Shown here in pieces: positions 1 through 7,898 of a stretch of DNA of 13,076 nt. The stretch comes from Campylobacteraceae bacterium. GTDB lineage: Bacteria; Campylobacterota; Campylobacteria; Campylobacterales; Campylobacteraceae. The notes under the pieces were generated by a model. The model ran no database searches and was not told the origin of the DNA. It saw only the letters and a list, made by a program, of their open reading frames with translations. The DNA lies in NCBI GenBank assembly GCA_900753405.1, contig CAADYZ010000009.1, positions 1 to 13,076 on the forward strand, given 5' to 3'. How positions within the stretch are numbered: position 1 is the first letter of the stretch; the number at the start of each line of letters is the position of its first letter. The position numbers were made by a program, and so were the translations under genes.

Positions 1-63
1 AGGGGGCTTTTTAATCCGCCCTGAGTTTTTAAAACCACAAACCCGCAAATAGCCAAAGCTTAA

Positions 64-110
64 ACTTTAAACCTCAATCTTTAAAGCCCAAATCTTACTT
101 TAAACCTCAA
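64..110. repeat. 14-bp direct repeat, two copies 33 bp apart
   Basis: ACTTTAAACCTCAA occurs at 64-77 and again at 97-110 within low-complexity AT-rich DNA. The intervening sequence is not an obvious third copy. It may only reflect local sequence simplicity. Confidence 0.5.
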
Positions 111-149
111 ACCCAAAACCTGCAAACTCAAAATCTAAAACGCAAACTT

Positions 150-170
150 GTCAAAACCAAATTTGATTTG
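150..170. repeat. Dispersed CAAATTTG-centred element, upstream copy
   Basis: GTCAAAACCAAATTTGATTT matches the arm of the 11203-11217 copy (CAAAACCAAATTTGA) exactly over 15 bases. Other copies or variants lie at 5051-5070, 5858-5872, 8659-8676, 9571-9585, 10501-10518, 11171-11185, 11203-11217, 12443-12462 and 12587-12610, all outside genes or touching a gene end. Confidence 0.6.
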
Positions 171-232
171 AGCAGGTTGAAAAAAGTTGGTTTGTGCAAA
201 CAAAACAAATAAAAGCAGAGTAGGGCGCAAAG

Positions 233-330
233 TCGATGACATACAAGAAAAAAAAATTGAGTATGATATAAAGTGGTTAAAATTTTACTTATGCTATCTT
301 CAAATTTGTTTTGATTTGTATAGTCATCGA
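233..330. repeat. Inverted repeat with about 14-bp arms and a 69-bp centre
   Basis: The left arm TCGATGACATACAA (233-246) is complementary to the right arm TTGTATAGTCATCGA (316-330) apart from one unpaired base, giving 8 + 6 paired positions. The centre is AT-rich and contains a TATGATATAAAG stretch resembling a -10 region. It could be a long hairpin in an RNA, a small non-autonomous element, or chance in AT-rich DNA. No target-site duplication is visible. Confidence 0.4.
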
Positions 331-588
331 AATTATTTTTCTTAAAAATCCTTTCAATAACGCATCATAAGACTAAAAGCCATCAAACTAAGTGTGATAA
401 ATTTGATAATGTCTAACTCTTTTAAGAATTGTATTTTTAGTCCTAGCCTCCTAATTTTTGATAATTGTATTCAAAAGAATAAATTTAAAGCTAATTGCAA
501 TATTCAAATTTGTGCGTATTTATTGATGTTATTATGTATGATTTTAAAAATTATTATCAAATTTATAAAAAAATAAACAATTTGATTA

Positions 589-594
589 TATAAT
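589..594 (+). promoter_or_regulatory. Probable -10 box of the siderophore-receptor operon
   Basis: A perfect TATAAT lies 35 bp before the GTG start of the receptor gene, with T/A-rich periodic DNA upstream, as is usual for sigma-70 promoters of Campylobacter, which lack a strong -35 box. The implied leader is about 30 nt. Iron/Fur control is expected for such receptors, but I could not identify a convincing Fur box. Confidence 0.5.
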
Positions 595-629
595 TTCAAA
601 ATCGACAACAAATTCTAAAAGGAGAAAAA

Positions 630-2738
630 GTGCTTAACAGCAGTTTTATCACAAAAGGCACAAGTTTGCTCTTGCTTTCATCTAGTTTTCTTTTTGCAAA
701 TTCAGATGCAAGCTACACGCTAGACAAGGTGGTCGTAAGTGCAAGCGGATTTGTGCAAGAGACAAAAGCAGCGCCGGCTACTATCAATGTGGTTAGCAAA
801 GAGGATTTGCAAAGCAAGCCCTATCGAGATGTGGCTGAAGCGATATCTGATGTGCCGGGCGTAGATCTTTACGCTAGTAAAGGAAAAACCGGAACATACA
901 ACATCAATATGAGAGGACTTACTGGTTATACGCTTATTTTGATAGATGGTAGGCGTCAAGGAGTAGGCGGCGAGATAGGACCAAATGGTTTTACAGAAGT
1001 AAGCTCAGCGCTTTTACCTCCACTTTCAGCCATAGAAAGAATAGAGGTTATAAAAGGACCGATGTCTACACTTTATGGCTCCGAAGCTCTTGGCGGAGTT
1101 GTAAATATAATAACCAAAAAAGTAAGTCAAACTTGGAGCACATCTTTTAGTTTTGATACGCTTATACAAGAAAATAGCGACTGGGGAAATACCTACGGAC
1201 AAAGTATTTTTTTAAGCGGACCTTTGGTGAAAGATAAATTAGGAGTGGATGTTAGATTAAGAAACTCATATAGGCAGTCTTCAAGCGTATCTTACTCTAC
1301 TCCTGATGGTAAAATCGTAAATGCAAGTCAAGCTCAAAGCCCTACAAAAGCTAACAACTACAATATGGGAGCTAAATTTAATTATATCATTGATAACAAA
1401 AATACGCTTATTTGGGATATAGATTATTCTAAAAATCACTATGATAACAGCAAAGGACAGCTAGGCACTCTTACGACAGCTGGAAGCAACGGCTCTTTAA
1501 GTGGTGGTTATACGAAGAAAATGGATGTAGCAAAGCTTATTACCTTCTTAACTCACGAGGGAAATTATGACGGCTTTACTTTACGCACTACATTTCAATA
1601 CAATCTTGTGACAAACAACGGCAGGGAGGTTGTGGGTCAAAAAACTCAACCATATCTAGGTGAAAATAGAGATATAAAAGCAGAAGATTTTATGGCAGAT
1701 ACCAAGGCTGTATTTCAAATTTGGGATAATAATATAATCACCACAGGCGCTGAGTATCGCTTAGAGAGAATGCGTGACAAAATAGCAAATCCAACCAGTT
1801 TTGATCAATACGCACTAGCCGTTTATGCAGAAGATGAGATAGGTCTTAGAGATAATTTGCTTTTGACGCTAGGCGGCAGGTATAATTATCACGAAATTTT
1901 TGGTAGTAATATCGCTCCAAGAGCTTATCTTGTTTATAGCCCAACTAATAAATTTGTGGTAAAAGGCGGTGTTTCTACGGGATTTAAAGTGCCTTATGCC
2001 AACAGACTAATAGCCGGAGAGTATAATTTTAGCGGACAAGGAACTATACCGGTGTATGGCAACCCTGATTTGGAGGAAGAGACATCGATAAACTATGAAT
2101 TAGGTTTTAATTATGACAATAGTATGTTTAATGCTGGTGTGACTGGATTTTTTACCACATTTAAAGATAAAATTGCATCAAGAAGTTATAAACAAAATGA
2201 ACAAATTCCTAATATAGGTGTTTGTAATTCGGCTCGTGGATGCTCTCAGGCTATAAATTTAGGTAAAGTAGAATACAGAGGGGTTGAGGCTAATGCTGGC
2301 TTAAACCCTATGAAGGATTTCAATTTGAATTTTGCTTATACATATCTTGATACTGAGGTTAAAGAAAGCAGCGTAAAAAGCGAGGTAGGAAAGCCAGTAA
2401 GTGGCAGCTTGAAACATAGTTTGAGCGCAAAAGCTTCATACAAAATCTACAATAAATTTATGCCTTGGATAAAAGGAGAGTGGCAAAAAGATAGATATAT
2501 GGGAAATGCTAATATAAATCGCGAATATTATAAAGATGTATTTTTAGCATCTCTTGGTATGCGTTATGAGATAAATAAAAATTGGAATTTAGATTTTAGT
2601 GTCTATAATCTTTTTGATAAAGATTTTACAAATGATTTTGAGTCTTACATAAACAGAGGCGCCATGGCTTGGGTGAATACTTACAATAGAATTGAAGAGG
2701 GCAGAAGGTATTACCTGCAAATTACCGGAAATTTTTAA
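630..2738 (+). CDS. TonB-dependent outer-membrane siderophore/iron receptor
   Basis: Outer-membrane gated channel that would import a ferric siderophore or similar chelate using TonB energy. The 702-residue protein has a signal peptide (about residues 1-24), a TonB-box-like segment LDKVVVSAS (31-39), a plug domain (about 46-165) with the family hallmarks MRGLTGYTLILIDGRR and ERIEVIKGPMSTLYGSEALG, and a beta-barrel to a terminal phenylalanine, the usual outer-membrane insertion signal. Two cysteines, C532 and C538, lie in what is probably an extracellular loop and could form a disulfide, as in FepA. The start is GTG with AAGGAG five bases upstream. Length and plug sequence fit the FepA/CfrA/IrgA class; the ligand cannot be read from sequence. 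The following PepSY gene supports siderophore uptake. Base composition is clearly lower in GC than genes right of 4038, suggesting transfer. Confidence 0.9.
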   Translation: MLNSSFITKGTSLLLLSSSFLFANSDASYTLDKVVVSASGFVQETKAAPATINVVSKEDLQSKPYRDVAEAISDVPGVDLYASKGKTGTYNINMRGLTGYTLILIDGRRQGVGGEIGPNGFTEVSSALLPPLSAIERIEVIKGPMSTLYGSEALGGVVNIITKKVSQTWSTSFSFDTLIQENSDWGNTYGQSIFLSGPLVKDKLGVDVRLRNSYRQSSSVSYSTPDGKIVNASQAQSPTKANNYNMGAKFNYIIDNKNTLIWDIDYSKNHYDNSKGQLGTLTTAGSNGSLSGGYTKKMDVAKLITFLTHEGNYDGFTLRTTFQYNLVTNNGREVVGQKTQPYLGENRDIKAEDFMADTKAVFQIWDNNIITTGAEYRLERMRDKIANPTSFDQYALAVYAEDEIGLRDNLLLTLGGRYNYHEIFGSNIAPRAYLVYSPTNKFVVKGGVSTGFKVPYANRLIAGEYNFSGQGTIPVYGNPDLEEETSINYELGFNYDNSMFNAGVTGFFTTFKDKIASRSYKQNEQIPNIGVCNSARGCSQAINLGKVEYRGVEANAGLNPMKDFNLNFAYTYLDTEVKESSVKSEVGKPVSGSLKHSLSAKASYKIYNKFMPWIKGEWQKDRYMGNANINREYYKDVFLASLGMRYEINKNWNLDFSVYNLFDKDFTNDFESYINRGAMAWVNTYNRIEEGRRYYLQITGNF

Positions 2739-2769
2739 TTTAGCTTCAAAATAGATTTAAATCATTTCT

Positions 2770-2802
2770 CACATCTTAGGGTTTTAAAAACTTTAAGATG
2801 TG
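2770..2802 (+). promoter_or_regulatory. Intercistronic hairpin between the receptor and PepSY genes
   Basis: CACATCTTA (2770-2778) pairs perfectly with TAAGATGTG (2794-2802). Two G-U pairs and a further five base pairs (2781-2785 with 2787-2791) extend the stem almost to the loop. No T-run follows, so it is not a typical intrinsic terminator. It would bury the GTG at 2800 but leave the AAAGGA at 2821-2826 free. Possible roles are processing, mRNA stability or differential expression within the operon. Confidence 0.5.
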
Positions 2803-2832
2803 GATTGTGATGGCGGTATTAAAGGAAAACTT

Positions 2833-3939
2833 TTGGTTCTTAAAAAGAAAAAATATATTTTTAATCTGCATTTAGTTTTAGGGTTTGTGATCTGTATCCC
2901 ACTAGTTTTGATCACTCTTAGCGGCTCTCTCATCTCTTATGATAAGCAAATTTCAAATTTGATAAATACAATCACGCTAAAAGATACGAAAAGTGAAATT
3001 CTAAAACCTGATTTTGAAAATTTGTTGTCAAATTTTAGAGATAAAAATCCGAATTTAGAGATAATCTCGGTAAAATTTGATGAGAAAAACCATAAATTTT
3101 ACACCATACAAACACTAAAAGGACAAGAGAGTTTAACGCTTTTCGTCTCTAACGAAGGCGAAATTTTAGGGCAGGACTATGGCACTAAATTTAACCGCTT
3201 TGTTAGGCAGCTTCATAGGTGGCTATTTTTTAGCGAATTTGATCTGCTAAAACTTGGTAAAAATATAGTTGCACTCACCACCATAGGCTTTATAATCTTG
3301 ATAATAAGCGGCTTTTACCTCTATTTTCCGCGCTTAAAATACTCTTTTTTCAAGAGTTTAAGCATCAATTTGAAGTCTAAAAAAGAGATTCTTTTTTATA
3401 AATTTCACGCTGTTTTTGGAGTGATTTTCGGGCTTATTTTTCTTTTCATCTGTTTAAGCGGGCTTTATTGGTCGTATGAATGGATAAACAACTTGACAAA
3501 TAAAGCGTTTGGCGTTTCTAACAGCGGAGCAAAAATGGTTCGTAAAAAAGAGATGAATATCATAGAAAATAGTTTTGCAAAAGATGATTTTGCCATAGTT
3601 TTAAGCAAATTTAAAGAGCATTTTAAAGACTACAATAAAAGCTTAAATATAGCCCAAATCAACAAGAGCGTTTATACATTTGCGTATGAGGACGAGGGCG
3701 TAAAAAAATTAGCCCAAATAACAACCGATGGTGGATTTAAAGAGGTAAATTCCACTATGCAAATTAGCGAACGCAAGAGAGTTAGTATGACCATTTTAGC
3801 ACTGCATTCGGGTAGAATTTTTGGCAATGTCGGCGAATTTGTGTTTTGCGTGGTGTCGTTTTTTGGTGCTTTGATAACTTTAAGCGGCATTTTTATGACA
3901 TATTTTAGACTAAAACCTAAATTACGCCGTAAAGATTAA
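2833..3939 (+). CDS. PepSY-associated four-helix membrane protein, probable ferrisiderophore reductase
   Basis: Inner-membrane protein of the PepSY_TM family, members of which sit beside TonB receptors and are thought to reduce or release iron from imported siderophores. About 368 residues from the TTG chosen here. Four membrane helices are visible: one at the N-terminus (FNLHLVLGF to SGSLISY), one starting near LGKNIVALTTIGF, one at FHAVFGVIFGLIF, and one near the C-terminus ending at SGIFMTYFRL. A large periplasmic segment separates helices 1 and 2, and another separates 3 and 4. Helix-associated histidines (NLHL, RQLHRW, KFHAV, ALHSGR) could ligate haem. A GTG start at 2800 is possible, but it has no ribosome binding site and lies in a hairpin. 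TTG 2833 has AAAGGA six bases upstream and gives the usual short lysine-rich N-terminus. It is probably co-transcribed with the receptor 94 bp upstream. The substrate is unknown. Confidence 0.75.
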   Translation: MVLKKKKYIFNLHLVLGFVICIPLVLITLSGSLISYDKQISNLINTITLKDTKSEILKPDFENLLSNFRDKNPNLEIISVKFDEKNHKFYTIQTLKGQESLTLFVSNEGEILGQDYGTKFNRFVRQLHRWLFFSEFDLLKLGKNIVALTTIGFIILIISGFYLYFPRLKYSFFKSLSINLKSKKEILFYKFHAVFGVIFGLIFLFICLSGLYWSYEWINNLTNKAFGVSNSGAKMVRKKEMNIIENSFAKDDFAIVLSKFKEHFKDYNKSLNIAQINKSVYTFAYEDEGVKKLAQITTDGGFKEVNSTMQISERKRVSMTILALHSGRIFGNVGEFVFCVVSFFGALITLSGIFMTYFRLKPKLRRKD

Positions 3940-3978
3940 ATATAGTTTAATTTTGTAGATATTTTTATGATAAATTAT

Positions 3979-4019
3979 TTAAGATAATAGATAATTTTGC
4001 GAATTATTTGTTATCTTAA
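3979..4019. terminator. Hairpin between convergent genes, probable bidirectional terminator
   Basis: TTAAGATAA (3979-3987) pairs with TTATCTTAA (4011-4019), with a second inner stem ATAATT/AATTAT (3991-3996 with 4002-4007) around a TTGCG loop. It lies 40 bp after the PepSY stop and 19 bp after the convergent RgpF-like stop. There is no long T-run on either side, so terminator activity is inferred from position and structure. It also marks the change from AT-rich to more GC-rich sequence. Confidence 0.5.
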
Positions 4020-4037
4020 TTGACTTCAAAATGGCGG

Positions 4038-5003
4038 TTAGTTTTGCAAAATTCTCTTAGTCAAACTTACGAGATCCTCATACAAAAACGCAGGTATTTT
4101 AAACGAGAAAGAAAACAGCTTGCGGTGGCGGTCGCCAGCACAAAGCAAAACGCGGTATTTGCGCTGCGGAGTGTAACGCGAAAAAAGCTGCACGCCACCA
4201 AGCCCAATGCTAAATTTCGGCAGTTTTGTCGCCACGAACTGCGTGTCGCCAGCTACGCGTAAGAAGTGGTTTAACGCAAGTGTTTTGTCGCATTTTATGT
4301 TGCGAATGGTGTCGTGAAATTCGCTAACGCCAATGAGCTGGTGTTTTAAAACCGAAGTTTTTAGAAAAGGAAAATTCAAACGACTCAACAACGCCTCTGC
4401 TGCACACACGGGCAAGCTTCCGTGTGGGTAAAAGGCGGACGAGTCGGCAAGTGCGTTTAGCTCAAAGCCAAGCGAGCAGAGCAGGGCGCTAAGTCCGACT
4501 TCGTAGTTTAAAATCACGCTTTGCTTGTCAGGCTGTTTTATAACGCCAAGCAAAAACCGCTCAAATTCAGGGTGCGAAAACGCCTCTTTTTTCAGCGCGA
4601 GAAACCAGCTTTGCAAGTGTTGTGAAAAGTCTTTTGTCGCCTCGTGTTTAAACGCACCCCAAACCGCCGCTTCGCTAAATTTCTCAACCAGCTCTGCAAG
4701 CGAGTTATGCACGAGATAGACCGAGTCGTTGCATAAAATCAGCTCGTCACACTCAGCAAGCAGCCCGCACTCTTTTGCGTAGGCAAAGGCGCGTTTGTAG
4801 CTGCCAAAGTCGTATTCTCCGTGGTGGGCGGCGAAGGCTTTTAGCACGAAGGGCGAGAGCTTTTCGAGCTCGCCTACTTTCATCTCATTGTCCGCGACAT
4901 AAATCACCTGCGCAAACTCGCTAAGCGCCTTGACATAATGCACGACATAGTCATCCACAACGCCGTCTTTGTCAAACGCAGCAAACAAAACTAGCCTTTT
5001 CAT
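4038..5003 (-). CDS. RgpF-like (rhamnan synthesis F family) glycan biosynthesis protein
   Basis: Cytoplasmic protein of the rhamnan-synthesis F (RgpF) family, which takes part in assembly of surface polysaccharides, probably as a glycosyltransferase. The 321-residue sequence opens with the family's LVLFAAFDKDGVVDDYVV (4-21), then YDFGSYKRAFAYAKE (64-78) and DELILCNDSVY (86-96), all typical of this family. No signal peptide or membrane helix is apparent. The ATG is preceded by AAGGAG seven bases upstream. It lies 112 bp beyond frdB on the same strand, and a TAAACT about 30 bp upstream could be its own -10. It has no glycan-gene neighbours in the window, so its sugar and acceptor are unknown. 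The family call is good; the enzymatic role is inference. Confidence 0.75.
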   Translation of the reverse strand: MKRLVLFAAFDKDGVVDDYVVHYVKALSEFAQVIYVADNEMKVGELEKLSPFVLKAFAAHHGEYDFGSYKRAFAYAKECGLLAECDELILCNDSVYLVHNSLAELVEKFSEAAVWGAFKHEATKDFSQHLQSWFLALKKEAFSHPEFERFLLGVIKQPDKQSVILNYEVGLSALLCSLGFELNALADSSAFYPHGSLPVCAAEALLSRLNFPFLKTSVLKHQLIGVSEFHDTIRNIKCDKTLALNHFLRVAGDTQFVATKLPKFSIGLGGVQLFSRYTPQRKYRVLLCAGDRHRKLFSFSFKIPAFLYEDLVSLTKRILQN

Positions 5004-5050
5004 CCAGCTCCTTTTGGTAGTTTCGCAGTAAGTTTAGCACAAAATTTTGT

Positions 5051-5070
5051 TAAAATCAAATTTGGTTTTT
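5051..5070. repeat. Dispersed CAAATTTG-centred element between frdB and the RgpF-like gene
   Basis: TAAAATCAAATTTGGTTTTT shares TAAAATCAAATTTG with the copies at 10501 and 12443 and the CAAATTTGGTTTT half with 11171 and 12594. It is upstream of the RgpF-like gene on the minus strand. Confidence 0.6.
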
Positions 5071-5090
5071 GCAAATGCGGTTGAGAGGGT

Positions 5091-5108
5091 GGCGAGCCAA
5101 AGCCCGCC
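5091..5108 (-). terminator. GC-rich hairpin just after frdB, possible terminator
   Basis: Read on the minus strand, GGCGGGC and GCTCGCC pair over seven positions (one G-U) around a TTTG loop, 7 nt after the frdB stop codon. A C/T-rich stretch follows rather than a clean T-run. It is a candidate end of the frdCAB transcript before the RgpF-like gene. Confidence 0.35.
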
Positions 5109-5115
5109 GTGAGTG

Positions 5116-5847
5116 TCATTTTCGCTTCATCCCCGTTGCAGCCATTTTGCGGCGCATATAGGCGATCTTGCTTTGAAGTGGGAGGTGTTTTGGACAATTG
5201 TCTTCGCAACCTAAAAGGCTCATACACCCAAAGACGCCTTCGGCATCGCCGATGATCTCGTAAAAATCATCCTCGCTACGCTCATCGTGCGAGTCGCTTG
5301 CAAACCTTGCCACGCGGTTTAAGCCAACCGCGCCCAAGAAATTTGGTCGCATAAGCGCCGTCCCGCAGCTCGCAACGCAAATGCCACACTCGATGCAGCG
5401 GTCAAGCTCGAAAGTCTCTTGCGCTGCGTCTGGATCAACTGGTTTTTCAAGCTTGGCGATGTCGGTCGTCTCGGTCGTATGAATCCAGCTTTCAACTCTT
5501 TTGCTCATCGCGTTCATCCAATTTCCCGTATCCACACTAAGGTCTTTTAGCAGCTTAAACGCAGGCAGCGGCATCAGCTCGATCACGCCGCTCTCAAAGT
5601 CCTTTGTCAGCGTTCTACACGCAAGCCGCGGACGCCCATTTACAACCATCCCGCAACTACCGCAAATCCCCGCGCGACACACAAAGTCAAAGCTCAAACT
5701 CGCGTCAAACTTCTCGCGGATGAGATTAAGCGCGATGTAAAGCGTCATCCCCGGCGCCTCTTCTAGCTCAAACTCGTCAAAATGCGGACGGCTGATTTTG
5801 CTTTGTGGATTGTAACGAAAGGCTCTAATTTTGATAATTCTTCCCAT
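5116..5847 (-). CDS. frdB: Fumarate reductase iron-sulfur subunit FrdB
   Basis: Electron-transfer subunit of menaquinol:fumarate reductase, carrying electrons from the FrdC haems to the FrdA flavin on the cytoplasmic face. In the 243-residue protein the N-terminal ferredoxin domain holds the [2Fe-2S] ligands C57, C62, C65 and C77. The C-terminal domain has CIECGIC (C151, C154, C157) plus C218-Pro for [4Fe-4S], and C161, C208 and C214 for [3Fe-4S]. The sequence runs parallel to the Campylobacter/Wolinella protein throughout (AFRYNPQSKIS; GCMSLLGCEDNCPK). I choose the ATG at 5847 because GGAG lies five bases upstream and the protein then begins MGR as in C. jejuni; an ATG five codons earlier lacks this. 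It lies 41 bp after frdA, a spacer containing a variant of the dispersed repeat. Confidence 0.95.
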   Translation of the reverse strand: MGRIIKIRAFRYNPQSKISRPHFDEFELEEAPGMTLYIALNLIREKFDASLSFDFVCRAGICGSCGMVVNGRPRLACRTLTKDFESGVIELMPLPAFKLLKDLSVDTGNWMNAMSKRVESWIHTTETTDIAKLEKPVDPDAAQETFELDRCIECGICVASCGTALMRPNFLGAVGLNRVARFASDSHDERSEDDFYEIIGDAEGVFGCMSLLGCEDNCPKHLPLQSKIAYMRRKMAATGMKRK

Positions 5848-5888
5848 TTTAACTCCATTCAAATTCGGTTTTTACAATTTAGGCGCGC

Positions 5889-7889
5889 CTACTCGCCCTT
5901 GACGCGTTGGTTTGGCTGTTTAAACTCAGGCTGCAACTCGTAGTGCATCAACGCCTCTTGGATCTCTTCTCGCCCCTTGCCCTCTGCCTCTAACCTCTGG
6001 CGAATTTCATTCACCTGCGCTTGTCTAAGAGCTGAGTCTGGGTGTTCGATGATGTTTCCTTTGACGCCGTAACCTCTAAACGCCGGCGGCAACTCCATCT
6101 GCATAATATCCATCTCCTCGTAACTCACCTTAGGCTGCCACTCGCCCTCCGTCCAGCTTGTTAGCGTGCGTTTGCACCAGTTAAGGTCATCTCGTTTTGG
6201 AAAGTCTTCGCGGTAGTGCGCGCCGCGACTCTCAGTTCGCTCCAACGCCCCTTTTGCCACGCAAAGTGCGACTTTTAGCATCATCGGTACGCGGTAAGCG
6301 TCTTCAAGCTCAGGGTTTGCGCCAAGCTCTTTGCATTTTAGGTTGATGTTTTGGCTTTGTTTTAAAAGCTCGGTTAGCTCATCCACCGCCCATTGCAGCT
6401 TCTCGCCCGTGCGGAAAATTCCAACGCCCTCCCACATCACATCTTTCATCTTATTTTTGATCTCATAAACATTAAATTTACCCTCTTTGCCAACTAGCGA
6501 GTTAAGGTAGTCTTGACTTTTTTGAAGGCTTTTTGCGATCGTGCTAGTTTGGATGTCGATCTCGTTTTCAAGACAAAAATCCGCCATATAATTCCCGACA
6601 ATCATCCCCGAAACCACCGTCTCAGCAACTGAGTTGCCGCCAAGTCGGTTAAAGCCGTGCAAGTCCCAACACGCCGCCTCTCCTGCACTGAAAAGCCCTT
6701 TGAGTGTCGGACTCTCGCCCGTTGGTTTGGTGCGGATGCCGCCCATTGAGTAGTGCTGCATCGGCAAAACAGGCATCCACCCTTTGACATTGCCGTTAGC
6801 GTCTTTTTCCGTGTCAGCAGGGTCGATGCCGTTAAAGGTGCGGCTGATGTCTTGGATGTCGCGCAAATTTCGCTCGATGTGCTCGCGCCCTAAAATGCTA
6901 ATGTCAAGCCAAACATGCTCGCCGTACATACTCTGCACGCCCTTGCCTTTGCGGATATGCTCCATAATCCTACGACTCACAACATCGCGGCTTGCTAGCT
7001 CCTTCTTCTCAGGCTCGTAGTCAGGCATAAACCTGTAACCGTCTTTATCCCTTAGCACACCGCCATCCCCGCGGCAGCCCTCGGTCAGCAAAATGCCGCT
7101 TGGGACGATCGGCGTTGGGTGAAACTGCACCGCTTCCATATTCCCAAGTTGAGCGATCCCAGTCTCCAACGCAAGCCCGCAGCCCACGCCTTCGCAGATG
7201 ACGGCGTTGGTTGTGTGTTTGTAGAGCCTGCCGTAACCGCCCGTTGCGACCATAGTCGCCTTTGCGATGTAGGCACAAAGCTCGCCCGTAACCAAGTCTC
7301 GCACCACCGCGCCGTAACACCGCCCGCCCTCGACAATGAGCGAAATCGCCTCGCAGCGATCGCGAATTTCAACATCCTGCCCCAAAGCTTGGTTCGCCAC
7401 GCCGTAAAGCATAGAGTGTCCAGTCGCGTCTGCGGTAAAACAGGTGCGCCACTTCTTCGTCCCGCCAAAGTCGCGGCTGTGGATCAGCCCATGAACCTCT
7501 TCGTCTTCGGTGATCTCCGTGCGTTGGGCGTTGATGATGGCGTTTCGTTTGCCTTTTTTGATCCGCGTCCAAGGCACGCCCCAGCCCGCTAGTTCGCGGA
7601 TGGCTTTTGGAGCGGTCTGCACAAACATTCTCGCCACAACTTGGTCACAACCCCAGTCGCTGCCCTTAACCGTGTCTAGAAAGTGGATGTCCTCATTGTC
7701 GCCTTCGCTCATTTTTGAGTTGCCAAGACTTGCTTGCATCCCGCCTTGCGCAGCGGCTGAGTGGCTTCTTTTGACTGGACACAAACTCAAAACAACGGCA
7801 CTTAACCCTTTGTCTTTTGCTGCGATCGCTGAGCGAAGTCCAGTAAGTCCGCCGCCGATGATCAACGCGTCATAGTATTTTACATTCAT
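5889..7889 (-). CDS. frdA: Fumarate reductase flavoprotein subunit FrdA
   Basis: Catalytic subunit that reduces fumarate to succinate as terminal step of anaerobic respiration. It has 666 residues, the normal length for the epsilonproteobacterial enzyme. The dinucleotide-binding GGGLTG is at 12-17. H43 in the RSHSAAAQGG motif is the covalent FAD attachment site. H257 (FHPT), R301 (ASRDVV), H379 (MQHYSMGG) and R415 (FNRLGG) match the substrate-binding and catalytic residues known from Wolinella. The C-terminal part keeps SRGAHYREDFPKRDD and MELPPAFRGYG. A short insertion near 357-370 (EKDANGNVK) distinguishes it from my recollection of C. jejuni FrdA. The ATG has AAGGAG seven bases upstream and sits 9 bp after frdC, so the two are one transcript. 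Succinate dehydrogenase is the alternative reading, but operon order and similarity favour fumarate reductase. Confidence 0.96.
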   Translation of the reverse strand: MNVKYYDALIIGGGLTGLRSAIAAKDKGLSAVVLSLCPVKRSHSAAAQGGMQASLGNSKMSEGDNEDIHFLDTVKGSDWGCDQVVARMFVQTAPKAIRELAGWGVPWTRIKKGKRNAIINAQRTEITEDEEVHGLIHSRDFGGTKKWRTCFTADATGHSMLYGVANQALGQDVEIRDRCEAISLIVEGGRCYGAVVRDLVTGELCAYIAKATMVATGGYGRLYKHTTNAVICEGVGCGLALETGIAQLGNMEAVQFHPTPIVPSGILLTEGCRGDGGVLRDKDGYRFMPDYEPEKKELASRDVVSRRIMEHIRKGKGVQSMYGEHVWLDISILGREHIERNLRDIQDISRTFNGIDPADTEKDANGNVKGWMPVLPMQHYSMGGIRTKPTGESPTLKGLFSAGEAACWDLHGFNRLGGNSVAETVVSGMIVGNYMADFCLENEIDIQTSTIAKSLQKSQDYLNSLVGKEGKFNVYEIKNKMKDVMWEGVGIFRTGEKLQWAVDELTELLKQSQNINLKCKELGANPELEDAYRVPMMLKVALCVAKGALERTESRGAHYREDFPKRDDLNWCKRTLTSWTEGEWQPKVSYEEMDIMQMELPPAFRGYGVKGNIIEHPDSALRQAQVNEIRQRLEAEGKGREEIQEALMHYELQPEFKQPNQRVKGE

Positions 7890-7898
7890 TTCTACTCC

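Larger units (their letters stand above)
1..629. other. AT-rich region without a convincing gene, upstream of the siderophore receptor
   Basis: I see no convincing gene here. The first 150 bases are low-complexity, rich in AAACC/CTCAAA words, and contain the 14-base direct repeat ACTTTAAACCTCAA at 64-77 and 97-110. A copy of the dispersed CAAATTTG element lies at 150-170. An inverted repeat pairs 233-246 with 316-330. The 60-codon open frame at 394-576 has no ribosome binding site and a composition expected by chance. From about 560 the sequence carries the promoter and leader of the downstream receptor gene. Confidence 0.6.

Noticed and set aside
458..474. Fur-box-like TTGATAATTGTATTCAA upstream of the receptor
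   Set aside because: Partly palindromic but more than 110 bp from the likely -10 and no better than other AT-rich words nearby, so not annotated as an operator.
394..576. 60-codon open frame in the left AT-rich region
   Set aside because: No ribosome binding site, no recognisable sequence, and a composition dominated by I, L, N and K as expected from random AT-rich DNA.
5000..5227. 75-codon minus-strand frame spanning the end of frdB and the gap to the RgpF-like gene
   Set aside because: It overlaps frdB in another frame, has no motif, and overlaps the strong start of the RgpF-like gene.
5848..5862. Upstream ATG adding five codons to frdB
   Set aside because: The downstream ATG has GGAG at the proper distance and gives the MGR start seen in Campylobacter FrdB.
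7119..7875. Long plus-strand open frames opposite frdA (157 and 121 codons)
   Set aside because: They lie wholly inside the well-supported frdA gene on the other strand and show no family motifs; GC-rich coding DNA often opens antisense frames.
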